Below are positions 23,832 through 31,965 of a stretch of 33,466 nt of DNA, one piece after another. Position 1 is the first letter of the stretch. Each line of letters begins with the position of its first letter. The position numbers were made by a program, and so were the translations under genes. The notes below the pieces were generated by a model. It was not told the DNA's origin, ran no database searches, and saw nothing but the letters and a program-made list of their open reading frames with translations. The DNA is from Clostridia bacterium (GTDB taxonomy: Bacteria; Bacillota; Clostridia; Christensenellales; Aristaeellaceae): NCBI GenBank assembly GCA_017547805.1, contig JAFYOR010000059.1:1-33466 (forward strand), read 5' to 3'.

Positions 23832-25355
23832 ATGTCTAAGAAACCCGTTCTGCTTTGCATTATGGACGGCTACGGCCTGCCGAATGAAACCTTCGGCAAC
23901 GCCATCGCTGCGGCGAAGAAGCCGAACCTTGATAAGCTGTTTGCGACCTGCCCGTACACCACCATCGACGCGTCCGGCATGGCTGTCGGTCTTCCGGATG
24001 GTCAGATGGGCAACAGCGAGGTCGGCCACACCAACATCGGCGCGGGCCGCATCGTCTATCAGCAGCTGACGCTGATCACCAAGTCCATCATGGACGGCAC
24101 GATGAAGGAAAACGACGTGCTCGTTCGCAACATGAAGAAGGCGATTGACGCGGGCAAGGCAATCCATTTCATGGGTCTGCAGGGCACCGGCGGCGTGCAC
24201 AGCCACATCGAGCACCTCTTCGGTCTGCTGGATCTGGCCAAGCATCTGGGCGCTGAAAACGTGTACATCCATGCCATCATGGATGGCCGCGACACCGACC
24301 CCAAATCCGGCCTCGGCTTCCTGCAGGATGTGCAGGACAAGCTTGACGCCATCGGCCTTGGCACCATCGCGACCGTGACCGGCCGCTACTACGCCATGGA
24401 CCGCGATTCCAACTGGGATCGCGTGGAAAAGGCGTATGCCGCGTTCGTCTACGGCGAGGGCGAGAAGGCCGAAAACTGGAAGGCCTGCATGGAGAAGACC
24501 TACGAAGCCGGCGTGACCGACGAGTTCGTCGTGCCGTGCGTCACCTGTGAAGGCGGGCGCGTGAGCGAAGGCGACACCGTCGTCTTCCTCAACTTCCGTC
24601 CGGACCGTGCGCGCGAGATCACCCGTACCTTCGTCGATGACGAGTTCAAGGGCTTTGAGCGCCGTTTTGGCCGCTTCCCGGTGCAGTATGTCTGCATGGC
24701 GGAGTACGATGCGACCATGCCCAACGTGGAAGTCGCCTATCCGCCGGTCGAGCTGACCAATGTGCTGGGCGAGTACCTTGCCAAGAACGGCAAGACCCAG
24801 CTGCGCATCGCGGAGACCGAGAAGTACGCGCACGTGACGTTCTTCTTCAACGGCGGTCTGGAAGCGCCGTACGAGGGTGAGGACCGCAAGGTCATCCCGT
24901 CCCCGAAGGTTGCGACCTACGACCTCAAGCCGGAGATGAGCGCCTACGAAGTGGCCGAGGAGTGCGCTGCGCGCATCCGCTCCGGCAAGTACGACGTGGT
25001 CATCCTCAACTTCGCCAACTGCGACATGGTCGGTCACACCGGCGTGTTTGATGCGGCGAAGGCGGCGGTTGAGGCTGTCGACGCGTGCGTGGGCAAGGTC
25101 TGGGAGGCCACCGAGGAAATGGGCGGCTGCATGTTCCTGACAGCCGACCACGGCAACGCGGACAAGATGATGAACGAGGACGGTTCTCCCTTCACCGCGC
25201 ACACCACCAACGTCGTGCCGTTCCTGGCTGCCGGCGTGGGCGATGTGAAGATGCGCGAAGGCGGCTGCCTGGCGGACATCGCGCCGACCATGCTGCCCTA
25301 CATCGGTCTGGAAGTGCCCGCGGAAATGACCGGCAAGAGCATTATCGTCAAGTAA
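23832..25355 (+). CDS. gpmI: 2,3-bisphosphoglycerate-independent phosphoglycerate mutase
   Basis: Manganese-dependent conversion of 3- to 2-phosphoglycerate. A typical 507 residues with two domains of the alkaline-phosphatase superfamily. N-terminal MDGYG (metal Asp), the catalytic Ser in GNSEVGHTNIGAGR, HSHIEH, GRDTDP, GRYYAMDRDSNWDR and FRPDRARE; C-terminal metal-binding NFANCDMVGHTG, TADHGNAD and AHTTNVVPF. ATG 23832 with AAGGAG about 10 bases upstream. Ends the glycolytic cluster; enolase does not follow. A terminator lies 15 bases after the stop. Confidence 0.98.
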   Translation: MSKKPVLLCIMDGYGLPNETFGNAIAAAKKPNLDKLFATCPYTTIDASGMAVGLPDGQMGNSEVGHTNIGAGRIVYQQLTLITKSIMDGTMKENDVLVRNMKKAIDAGKAIHFMGLQGTGGVHSHIEHLFGLLDLAKHLGAENVYIHAIMDGRDTDPKSGLGFLQDVQDKLDAIGLGTIATVTGRYYAMDRDSNWDRVEKAYAAFVYGEGEKAENWKACMEKTYEAGVTDEFVVPCVTCEGGRVSEGDTVVFLNFRPDRAREITRTFVDDEFKGFERRFGRFPVQYVCMAEYDATMPNVEVAYPPVELTNVLGEYLAKNGKTQLRIAETEKYAHVTFFFNGGLEAPYEGEDRKVIPSPKVATYDLKPEMSAYEVAEECAARIRSGKYDVVILNFANCDMVGHTGVFDAAKAAVEAVDACVGKVWEATEEMGGCMFLTADHGNADKMMNEDGSPFTAHTTNVVPFLAAGVGDVKMREGGCLADIAPTMLPYIGLEVPAEMTGKSIIVK

Positions 25356-25369
25356 TCAACAGGATATAG

Positions 25370-25404
25370 AGCGTTCCATCCGCAGGGATGGGACGCTTTA
25401 TTGT
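25370..25404 (+). terminator. Terminator of gpmI
   Basis: AGCGTTCCATCC-GCAG-GGATGGGACGCT then TTATTGTT; one G-T pair in the stem. Confidence 0.85.
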
Positions 25405-25468
25405 TATGTGAATAATATCTGTCTGTTTTTATCCTGCTATTTTTATTTCCTGAATGCATCTTAAACAA

Positions 25469-25529
25469 GCGCGAAGCGAAGAAGGGGTTTGGGGATGAAA
25501 TCCCCAAGCAGGTTTGGGCGGCAGCCCAA
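25469..25529. repeat. Two-hairpin intergenic repeat, copy 2
   Basis: Starts with the same GCGCGAAGCGA as the copy at 14473, then TTGGGGAT-GAA-ATCCCCAA and TTGGGC-GGCA-GCCCAA. Stem sequences differ from copy 1 but the plan is the same. Confidence 0.55.
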
Positions 25530-25575
25530 TGGATCTCCTGTATCATCAATCAAGATAAAATAGAATAGTATCAAT

Positions 25576-25938
25576 TTACCTCGATTGAAATTTGTCGTTT
25601 GCTGCGATGGCCTGGCATACATCAATCATGAGCGAACACGCTTTTTCTGAACAGCCAGCAGAAAGAAACTGGATGATCAGACCCAGATTTCTTTTTTCCT
25701 TGGTTATTCTTTTCGGAATAGAATCTGTGCAGCCTAAAAGCAGTTCATCAATAGAAAGGTTTAGTATGTCGGCAATTTTTTCAAGTTGAAGCAGAGAAAC
25801 ACATCGTTCTCCGCGTTCCAGCCTGCCGTAATGCAGCACGGAGATTCCCATCATTTCTGCAAATCGTTCTTGGGTAAATCCTTGGTGTTTTCGTGCTCGC
25901 CGTATGTTTCGTCCTATCGTGGTGAATGATATGCCCAT
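25576..25938 (-). CDS. XRE-family regulator
   Basis: A 120-residue DNA-binding protein. The N-terminal Cro/C1-type helix-turn-helix spans about residues 8-65 (TIGRNIRRARKHQGFTQERF, AEMMGISVLHYGRLERG, then a dimer or follow-up helix with LEKIADILNLSIDELL). The C-terminal 50 residues are predicted helical with two Cys and unlike known domains. Base composition is clearly AT-richer than its neighbours, suggesting recent acquisition. ATG 25938 is used with GGAG at short distance; GTG two codons upstream is an alternative. Promoter TTGAAA-TATAAT with a palindrome in the spacer indicates self-repression. Diverges from another XRE gene at 26050. Confidence 0.85.
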   Translation of the reverse strand: MGISFTTIGRNIRRARKHQGFTQERFAEMMGISVLHYGRLERGERCVSLLQLEKIADILNLSIDELLLGCTDSIPKRITKEKRNLGLIIQFLSAGCSEKACSLMIDVCQAIAANDKFQSR

Positions 25939-25975
25939 AAACACTCCAAATTAGATATTTCAATGCTATAAAGAT

Positions 25976-26004
25976 ATTATACTCAATCCTTGAGTAGATT
26001 TCAA
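25976..26004 (-). promoter_or_regulatory. Promoter with embedded palindromic operator
   Basis: On the minus strand TTGAAA (26004-25999), 17-bp spacer, TATAAT (25981-25976). The spacer and -10 edge contain ACTCAA-TCC-TTGAGT (25981-25995), a perfect 6-bp inverted repeat, with a further TACTCA half-site at 26005. A repressor bound there would block the promoter of the 120-residue XRE gene. Confidence 0.7.
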
Positions 26005-26049
26005 TACTCAGATCCTGATTGTTCTACGATATTCCTGAGGTGATTCTGT

Positions 26050-26256
26050 ATGGATTACAGACAGCGTTTGAAGGAAGTCAGAGAAGATCGTGATCTGACA
26101 CAGGAAGAGATTGGAAAAGTGATCAACAAATCACAGCAGGGTTATGGACATATTGAGAACGGCAGAGCGGAACTGAAAATCGATGATTTGATCGCCCTCT
26201 GCCGCTTCTACAACCTCTCCGCCGACTACCTGATCGGCCTGACGGATGAAGTATAA
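26050..26256 (+). CDS. Small XRE-family regulator
   Basis: A 68-residue protein that is nearly all Cro/C1 helix-turn-helix: YRQRLKEVREDRDLTQEEIG, KVINKSQQGYGHIENGRAEL, then DDLIALCRFYNLSADYLIGL. ATG 26050 follows GAGGTGATT. Shares its control region with the divergent 120-residue XRE gene; the pair resembles C1/Cro-type switches of mobile elements, but no other phage or element gene is here. AT-richer than flanking genes. Confidence 0.85.
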   Translation: MDYRQRLKEVREDRDLTQEEIGKVINKSQQGYGHIENGRAELKIDDLIALCRFYNLSADYLIGLTDEV

Positions 26257-26348
26257 TTGCGAACTTCCTGTGAACTTTCCATTTCCGGGGAATATTGGAA
26301 GCGGTTCTCTCGTCTTATAGGTGAACAAACAAGAGGAGGAACCATCTG

Positions 26349-27041
26349 ATGAAAAAGTGTTTTGCAATGCTGCTGTGCGCCATCATGCTGTGCGCCGCGT
26401 CCCTCGCGCTGGCGGACGGTGCGGAAATCACCGCGCAGGGCACGGCGGAGATTTCTGCCGAGCCGGATATGTTCACCATTACGTCCAATGTTTCCATTTC
26501 GGAAATCACCGTCGCCCGGGCGCAGGAAAGCGTCGCGGCGGTAATTGCGAGCGCGACGACCAAGCTCCTTGAACTGGGCGTCAGGGAAGAGGATATCGTC
26601 ACGCAGGATTTTTCCTATTATCCGGAATACGACTATTCCGGCGATCAGCCCAAGCTGACCGGATACCGCGTCAACCACTCGCTGCGCGTGACCTGCCGGG
26701 ATCTGGGGATGCTGGACAGCGTGATGGCGGTTCTGACCGACAGCGGCATGACGGAAACTTGGAACGTCGGTTTTGACATTTCCACCCGTGGCGAACTGTA
26801 TCGTCAGGCGCTGGCGCTGGCCATCGGCGCGGCGAAGGAAAAGGCGCAGACCATGGCGCAGGCTGGCGGTCTTGAAATCACCGGCATTGAGAGCATTGCG
26901 GAACATGCCTCCGGCGACGTTGCGCGTTATGCCAACGCGACGGAAGACGCTGTGATGATGAAGGCGACGGCAGGCGGCGGCATCCGCTCGGGCGACGTCA
27001 CCGTGTCCGCCAGCGTGACCGTCGTGTTTGACGCGAAGTAA
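26349..27041 (+). CDS. Secreted SIMPL-domain (DUF541/YggE-like) protein
   Basis: A 230-residue exported protein. Signal peptide MKKCFAMLLCAIMLCAASLALA with likely signal peptidase I cleavage after ALA. The rest is a SIMPL/YggE-like domain: ITAQGTAEISAEPDMFTI, a long helix with AQESVAAVIASATTKLLELGV, EEDIVTQDFSYYPEYDY, GYRVNHSLRVTCRD, and the second helix YRQALALAIGAAKEKAQTMA. Family function is largely unknown (linked to stress in enterobacteria). GAGGAGG precedes ATG 26349. Probably monocistronic, with a terminator at 27078. Confidence 0.85.
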   Translation: MKKCFAMLLCAIMLCAASLALADGAEITAQGTAEISAEPDMFTITSNVSISEITVARAQESVAAVIASATTKLLELGVREEDIVTQDFSYYPEYDYSGDQPKLTGYRVNHSLRVTCRDLGMLDSVMAVLTDSGMTETWNVGFDISTRGELYRQALALAIGAAKEKAQTMAQAGGLEITGIESIAEHASGDVARYANATEDAVMMKATAGGGIRSGDVTVSASVTVVFDAK

Positions 27042-27077
27042 ACGCGGTGCAGCGGGCAGCTGCGTTTTCTGTTAATC

Positions 27078-27109
27078 AAAAAGGATTGCGGCAGGCAATC
27101 CTTTTTTGA
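27078..27109. terminator. Bidirectional terminator SIMPL/glmS
   Basis: AAAAAGGATTGC-GGCA-GGCAATCCTTTTTT, with A tract on the left and T tract on the right, between the convergent SIMPL and glmS genes. On the minus strand it follows the glmS post-stop element. Confidence 0.9.
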
Positions 27110-27123
27110 TTCTGTAAGTAATT

Positions 27124-27198
27124 GCGTGAAATCGGTCGCGTGCGCCATGCTGCATATTATGCAGACTCGGGCGGAAGTGGGCGCGGGCACTGTGCGCT
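27124..27198. repeat. Post-stop element, copy C, abuts glmS stop
   Basis: A 75-nt element aligning without gaps to the copies at 2765-2839 and 2859-2933 (about 80-90 per cent identity to copy B by eye). It ends at the base next to the glmS stop codon (27199-27201), exactly as copy B ends at the murA stop. Contains CTGCAT-AAT-ATGCAG (minus strand) and a weaker second stem, where CCC has become TGC. Confidence 0.85.
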
Positions 27199-29076
27199 TT
27201 ATTCTACTGTCACGCTTTTGGCCAGATTTCTCGGCTTATCCACGTCCAGCCCGCGCTCGCAGGCGATATAATACGCGAGCAGCTGCAGCGGCACAACGCC
27301 GACCGACGCGGCAAACAGCGGATGCGTCCCTGGCAGACCGATGCAGAAATCCGCTGCTTCTGCAAGCCGGTCATCCGCCTGCGCCGACAGCGCAAGGACG
27401 CACGCGCCCCGGCTTTTTACCTCCGCGATGCCGCTGAGCATTTTGGCGAAAACCTGCGGCTGCGTCGCCGCGCCGATGACAAGCGTGCCATCCTCAATCA
27501 GGCTGATCGCGCCGTGCTTGAGCTCGCCTGCGGCATACGCCTCGGAGTGGATGTAGCTGATTTCCTTGAGCTTGAGGCTGCCCTCCATGCACAGCGCATG
27601 GTCCAGCCCGCGGCCGATGAAAAAGACGTCCCGGCAGGCGGCAAAGGTGTTGGCAAAGCGCTGTATGCGCGTTTTTTCTCCGAGCGCCTGCTTGATTTTT
27701 CCGTCAAGCGCCGTCAGCGCTTCCAGCAGCTCCTGTTTTTGCGCCGGGCTGATCGCCGCACGCCGGCTTGATAGATGCACCGCCAGCAGATACAGCGCGG
27801 CAAGCTGCGCGGAGTAGGCCTTCGTCGTCGCCACGGCGATTTCCGGTCCGGCGTGGGTATAGAGCACCGCGTCCGCTTCCCGCGCGATGGAGGAACCCAC
27901 GACGTTGACGATCGCCAGCGTCTTCATGCCCTTTTCTTTGCAAAGGCGCAGCGCGGCGAGGCTGTCCGCCGTCTCTCCGCTCTGGCTGATGAGCACGCAG
28001 AGCGTGCCGGGCTGCACCGGCGCATTGCGGTAGCGCAGCTCGCTGGCCAGCTCCGCGCTGCAGGGAATGCGCGCGAGCGCCTCCGTCACGCCGACGCCGA
28101 CCAGCCCGGCATGATACGCTGAGCCGCAGCCCACAAACAGCACCCGCTGGATGCGCCGGATTTCCTCGTCCGTCAGTCCCGTTTCTGTCAGGTCGGTATC
28201 GGGCGCGCCGTTCCGCGAAACGATGCGCGGGGAAAGCGTATCGCGCACGGCGGCGGGCTGTTCGTGAATTTCCTTGATCATGAAATGCTCATAGCCGCCC
28301 TTTTCGGCAGCCTGCGCATCCCATGTGATGTGCATCATGGGCTTGCTGATGCGCTCGGCATCGATGCTGTAGATATCCAGCGTGTCTTTCGTTATCCTGG
28401 CGATTTCCATGTTGTCAAGATAGACCACGTCGCGCGTATAGGAGAGCACCGCCGGCACGTCGGAGGCGAGGATATGCCCGTGCGCTTCCCCCGTGCAGCG
28501 TCCGACAACCAGCGGGCTGTCCCTTCGCGCGGCGTAGACCACGTCCGGCTGATCGTGAAAAAGGATGCCCAGCGCATACGACCCCTGAAGCCGGAGCATC
28601 GTCGTGCGGATGGCGTGCACCGCGCGCTCCTGCGGCGAATTCCCGTCCTCCCCGGCATAGGCGCAGTCCAGCAGCAGCGCCGCGGCCTCCGTATCCGTCT
28701 GCGTATGGAAGCGGTAGCCGCGCCGCTCCAGCATGTCGCGGATTTCCTGATAGTTTTCGATGATGCCGTTGTGGACGATCACCACGCGCTTTTCCCGCGA
28801 ATAATGCGGATGCGCGTTTTCGGCGCTCGGCTCTCCGTGCGTCGCCCAGCGCGTATGCCCCACGCCGCTCATGCCGCAAACAGCCTGCCCGCCGCCGGTC
28901 ATATCCATCAGGCGGTCAAGACGCCCCTTCGCCTTGATGACCTCGATATGCGCCGACGATGCGTCGCGCACCGCAATGCCGGCCGAGTCATACCCCCGGT
29001 ATTCCAGCTTTTTGAGTCCGTGAAGCAGGATGGGCGCCGCCTGCGCCCCGCCCGCATATCCGACAATTCCGCACAT
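27199..29076 (-). CDS. glmS: Glutamine-fructose-6-phosphate aminotransferase
   Basis: Makes glucosamine-6-phosphate from fructose-6-phosphate and glutamine, the entry to UDP-GlcNAc and cell-wall synthesis. 625 residues, usual size. The N-terminal glutaminase domain has nucleophile Cys2 in MCGIVGY, RGYDSAG, HTRWATHGEPS and HNGIIENY. Two SIS sugar isomerase domains follow with GCGSAYHAG, SQSGETADS, ATTKAYSAQ, SLKLKEISYIHSEAY and the C-terminal KPRNLAKSVTVE. The ATG at 29076 is needed to expose Cys2 and has GGAGG eight bases upstream. No glmS ribozyme core is visible in the leader. The 3' UTR carries the 75-nt element shared with murA. Confidence 0.98.
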   Translation of the reverse strand: MCGIVGYAGGAQAAPILLHGLKKLEYRGYDSAGIAVRDASSAHIEVIKAKGRLDRLMDMTGGGQAVCGMSGVGHTRWATHGEPSAENAHPHYSREKRVVIVHNGIIENYQEIRDMLERRGYRFHTQTDTEAAALLLDCAYAGEDGNSPQERAVHAIRTTMLRLQGSYALGILFHDQPDVVYAARRDSPLVVGRCTGEAHGHILASDVPAVLSYTRDVVYLDNMEIARITKDTLDIYSIDAERISKPMMHITWDAQAAEKGGYEHFMIKEIHEQPAAVRDTLSPRIVSRNGAPDTDLTETGLTDEEIRRIQRVLFVGCGSAYHAGLVGVGVTEALARIPCSAELASELRYRNAPVQPGTLCVLISQSGETADSLAALRLCKEKGMKTLAIVNVVGSSIAREADAVLYTHAGPEIAVATTKAYSAQLAALYLLAVHLSSRRAAISPAQKQELLEALTALDGKIKQALGEKTRIQRFANTFAACRDVFFIGRGLDHALCMEGSLKLKEISYIHSEAYAAGELKHGAISLIEDGTLVIGAATQPQVFAKMLSGIAEVKSRGACVLALSAQADDRLAEAADFCIGLPGTHPLFAASVGVVPLQLLAYYIACERGLDVDKPRNLAKSVTVE

Positions 29077-29170
29077 GTTTCTATCCTCCACGCTTGATTT
29101 GATTATCCTATGCCGCGCGGGAGGGAAGTATGTAAGTTACCGTCGGTTTTGCGTCACTGCCTGATTACAT

Positions 29171-29199
29171 AAAAAGGGAAAGCGCATCGCGTTCCCTCT
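29171..29199 (-). terminator. Second terminator behind glnN
   Basis: On the minus strand GGGAACGCG-ATG-CGCTTTCCC with one mismatch, followed by TTTTT. It is nearly identical to the terminator at 29430 and lies upstream of glmS, insulating it from glnN readthrough. Confidence 0.8.
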
Positions 29200-29201
29200 T
29201 T

Positions 29202-29428
29202 CAGCCTGTCAAAAAGGGTTTTTGACAGGCTGGTGGACGGGGGAATCTTTCCCCCGCCATAACCCCCCTACATTTTTCAGCCGCGTCCTTCGGACACAAC
29301 TGAAAAAAGCAAGGAAACGATTATTTCTTCCGGGAAATGGGATTTCCCTACAGAAAAACCGCTGCGGTCGCGCCGTACACGCCGCTGCGACCGATCCCAT
29401 TGGCTGCTTGATGCAGGTTTTTTGACAA
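29202..29428. repeat. Hairpin-rich non-coding island
   Basis: About 230 bp between two almost identical terminators, without a convincing gene. Left: a perfect 14-bp stem CAGCCTGTCAAAAA with GGG loop (29202-29232). Then GGGGG-AATCTTT-CCCCC, TCAG/CTGA around a GTCC-TTC-GGAC hairpin, and a repeated CCGCTGCG motif. GGTTTTTGACA occurs near both ends (29217, and with one more T at 29416). Looks like an intergenic mobile repeat or a structured RNA; unknown. Confidence 0.5.
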
Positions 29429-29429
29429 A

Positions 29430-29460
29430 CAAAAAAGGGAAAGCGTATCGCTTTCCCTCT
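29430..29460 (-). terminator. Terminator of glnN
   Basis: On the minus strand AGGGAAAGCG-ATA-CGCTTTCCCT followed by TTTTTT. About 100 nt after the glnN stop; nothing else is recognised in 29464-29559. Confidence 0.88.
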
Positions 29461-29559
29461 TTGTTGATTATGCGAATTTTTCTTCAATGCTTCGGCCTCG
29501 TTTGCAGGCGTTTGAGATTTACGGCACTTTGTCGGTGATGCCGCCGGCAGCATGCCGGT

Positions 29560-31662
29560 TTATACGTTGAACAGCAGGTCGCCGTAGGACGGCATCGGCC
29601 AGACATCGGAAGAAACGATCATTTCCAGATGATCCACCGGCGCGCGCAGCACCTCCATCGCGGGACAGACCGTTTCATAATACGCCCGCGCCTGCGCTTC
29701 GCCCGTGAGCACGCTGGCCTTCGCCTGCTTTTCGCGCAGGTCGGCAAGCGCGGCGCTGGCTTGCTTGAGCAGCACGGTCACGCGCGTGAGCAGCTCGCGC
29801 TGCACGCCGGCGTCAAGGCCCACGTCCTCCACGGACTTGACGCCCTGCGCCAGCTCCGTGGCAAAGCGGATCACGGCGGGCAGGATGTCCTTGCCGGCCA
29901 TGTCAATCATCGTCAGCGCCTCGATATTGATCGTCTTGGCGTAGATTTCGTAGGAAACGTCCGCGCGGGCGATGAGCTCCTTCTCGGTATAGACGCCGTG
30001 GCGTTCAAACAGCTCGACAGAGCCGCGCTTGACCAGCTCGGGAATCGCATCGACCATGCCCTTGATGTTGGGCAGACCGCGGCGCGCCGCCTCGCCCAGC
30101 CACTCGTCGGTATAACCGTTGCCGTTGAAGATGATGCGCTGATGGGCGCTCATTTCGCGGCGGATGAGCGCGTGAAGCGTCTCCTCAAAGTTCTCCGCGC
30201 CCTCAAGCTCGTCGGCGAAGGCGCCGAGCACGTCCGCGGCAATCGTGTTGAGCACGGTGTTGGCGTCTGCGATGCAGCCGGAGGACGGCGTCATGCGGAA
30301 CTCAAACTTATTGCCGGTGAAGGCGAAGGGGGAGGTGCGGTTTCTGTCGGTTGCGTCGCGGCGGATGACCGGCAGGGTGGAAACGCCGACCTTCATCTTG
30401 CTGTCGGTGGGCACGGTTTCCTCGTTGCCGGCGATGATGTGCTCGACAATCGCCGTCAGCTGATCGCCAAGGAACATCGAGATGACCGCGGGCGGCGCTT
30501 CGCCGCCGCCGAGGCGGTGGTCGTTGCCCGGCACGGCGGCGCTCATGCGCAGAAGACCGGCATGCTCGTCGACCGCTTTCATCATCGCCGCAAGCATCAG
30601 CAGGAACAGATCGTTCTTCTGCGGATTCTTGCCCGGCTCCAGCAGGTTGCGGCCCGTATCGGTGCACAGCGACCAGTTGTTGTGCTTGCCGCTGCCATTG
30701 ACGCCGGCGAACGGCTTTTCGTGCAGCAGGCATACCAGCCCGCGCCGCAGGGCAACCTTCTTCATGACGTTCATGATGAGCATGTTCTCATCCGTCGCCA
30801 CGTTGGTGGTGGAGTAAATCGGCGCGAGCTCGTGCTGCGCGGGCGCGGCTTCGTTGTGCTCGGTTTTTGCTGGAATGCCCAGCTTCCACAGCTCCACGTC
30901 CAGATCGCGCATATAATCGCTTACGCGCTCTTTAATCGCGCCGAAGTAATGATCCTCCATCTCCTGTCCCTTGGGCGGCATCGCGCCAAAGAGCGTGCGT
31001 CCGGTGAAGATGAGATCCTTGCGCTTTAAGTAGGTTTCGCGATCGACGATGAAATATTCCTGTTCCGCGCCGACGGAGGAAATCACCCGCTGCGCCTGCG
31101 TATCCCCAAAGAGGCGGACGATGCGCAGCGCCTGCTTGCTCACAGCTTCCATGGAGCGCAGCAGCGGGGTCTTCTTGTCCAGCGCCTCGCCGGTGTAGGA
31201 GCAGAACGCCGTGGGGATGCACAGCGTCTTGGTATCGCCGCTGTCATAGAGGAAGGCGGGGCTGGTGATATCCCATACGGTATAGCCGCGCGCCTCAAAC
31301 GTCGCACGGATGCCGCCGGAGGGGAAGGACGAAGCGTCCGGCTCGCCCTTGATGAGCTCCTTGCCGCGCAGCTCCATGATCACGGTGCCGTCGCTCTGCG
31401 GGCTGATGAAGGAATCGTGCTTTTCCGCCGTCGTGCCCGTCAGCGGCTGGAACCAGTGCGTGAAATGGGTCGCTCCCTTGGAAATCGCCCATTCCTTCAT
31501 CGCCGCCGCCGTCGCATCGGCGACGACGAGATCCAGCTCCTCGCCGGTGATCATGCTGCGCTTGAGGCTCTTGTAGATCGCTCTGGGCAGACGCTCGCGC
31601 ATCTCTTTATCGCCAAAAACATAGCTTCCATAAATTTCCGAGATATTCAGAAACTCGCTCAT
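29560..31662 (-). CDS. glnN: Type III glutamine synthetase
   Basis: GSIII makes glutamine from glutamate, ammonia and ATP; 700 residues fits the large GSIII type known in Bacteroidetes, cyanobacteria and Clostridia. N-terminal LNISEIYGSYVFGDKEMRE, the GSIII SFPSGGIRATFEARGYTVWD region, metal-binding GAEQEYFI, NEAAPAQHELAPIY, the strong signature NGSGKHNNWS, AAVPGNDHRLGGGEAPPA and TGNKFEFR. Start ATG 31662 follows AAAGGAG by six bases; a longer ORF begins in the promoter. Glutamine is the amino donor for GlmS, next downstream on the same strand but behind two terminators. Promoter at 31723-31751. Confidence 0.97.
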   Translation of the reverse strand: MSEFLNISEIYGSYVFGDKEMRERLPRAIYKSLKRSMITGEELDLVVADATAAAMKEWAISKGATHFTHWFQPLTGTTAEKHDSFISPQSDGTVIMELRGKELIKGEPDASSFPSGGIRATFEARGYTVWDITSPAFLYDSGDTKTLCIPTAFCSYTGEALDKKTPLLRSMEAVSKQALRIVRLFGDTQAQRVISSVGAEQEYFIVDRETYLKRKDLIFTGRTLFGAMPPKGQEMEDHYFGAIKERVSDYMRDLDVELWKLGIPAKTEHNEAAPAQHELAPIYSTTNVATDENMLIMNVMKKVALRRGLVCLLHEKPFAGVNGSGKHNNWSLCTDTGRNLLEPGKNPQKNDLFLLMLAAMMKAVDEHAGLLRMSAAVPGNDHRLGGGEAPPAVISMFLGDQLTAIVEHIIAGNEETVPTDSKMKVGVSTLPVIRRDATDRNRTSPFAFTGNKFEFRMTPSSGCIADANTVLNTIAADVLGAFADELEGAENFEETLHALIRREMSAHQRIIFNGNGYTDEWLGEAARRGLPNIKGMVDAIPELVKRGSVELFERHGVYTEKELIARADVSYEIYAKTINIEALTMIDMAGKDILPAVIRFATELAQGVKSVEDVGLDAGVQRELLTRVTVLLKQASAALADLREKQAKASVLTGEAQARAYYETVCPAMEVLRAPVDHLEMIVSSDVWPMPSYGDLLFNV

Positions 31663-31722
31663 TGTTTTCTCCTTTGATTGAGCGGCGGTATGCCCGCCGA
31701 AAAAAAGTAAACAGTTGTTAAT

Positions 31723-31751
31723 ACAATACAACATTTTATGGCGAATTGCAA
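31723..31751 (-). promoter_or_regulatory. Promoter for glnN
   Basis: On the minus strand TTGCAA (31751-31746), 17-bp spacer, TATTGT (31728-31723), about 60 bp before the start. Confidence 0.55.
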
Positions 31752-31965
31752 TGAAAAGATTCCCCGCTGACAGATCCCGACAGCCGAGCGCCGATTTTAT
31801 AAGTCCGCACGCAGCTGCGCTTCCAGCATAAAATCAAAACCATGGCGCCGCCTTGTTTTCTGCCCGAGGATGCAAACCGCGCCGCCGGGAGAAGATTCTT
31901 CTGCGGCGGCGCAGTGTTCTGCTTTGCTGCCAACAATGGATCGACCAGCTCATCGGAGGGATTTT
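31752..31965. other. Intergenic region upstream of second murA
   Basis: No gene, clear promoter or terminator is recognised. Short ORFs on both strands are not supported. The ribosome binding site CGGAGGG for murA lies at its end (31954-31960). A TAAAAT hexamer near 31830 is a weak -10 candidate without a -35 box. Confidence 0.4.

Noticed and set aside
25576-27041. Prophage or toxin-antitoxin module
   Set aside because: Two XRE genes but no integrase, structural phage gene or toxin beside them.
29077-29170. glmS ribozyme
   Set aside because: The leader of glmS is short and shows neither the conserved cleavage-site core nor the expected pseudoknot.
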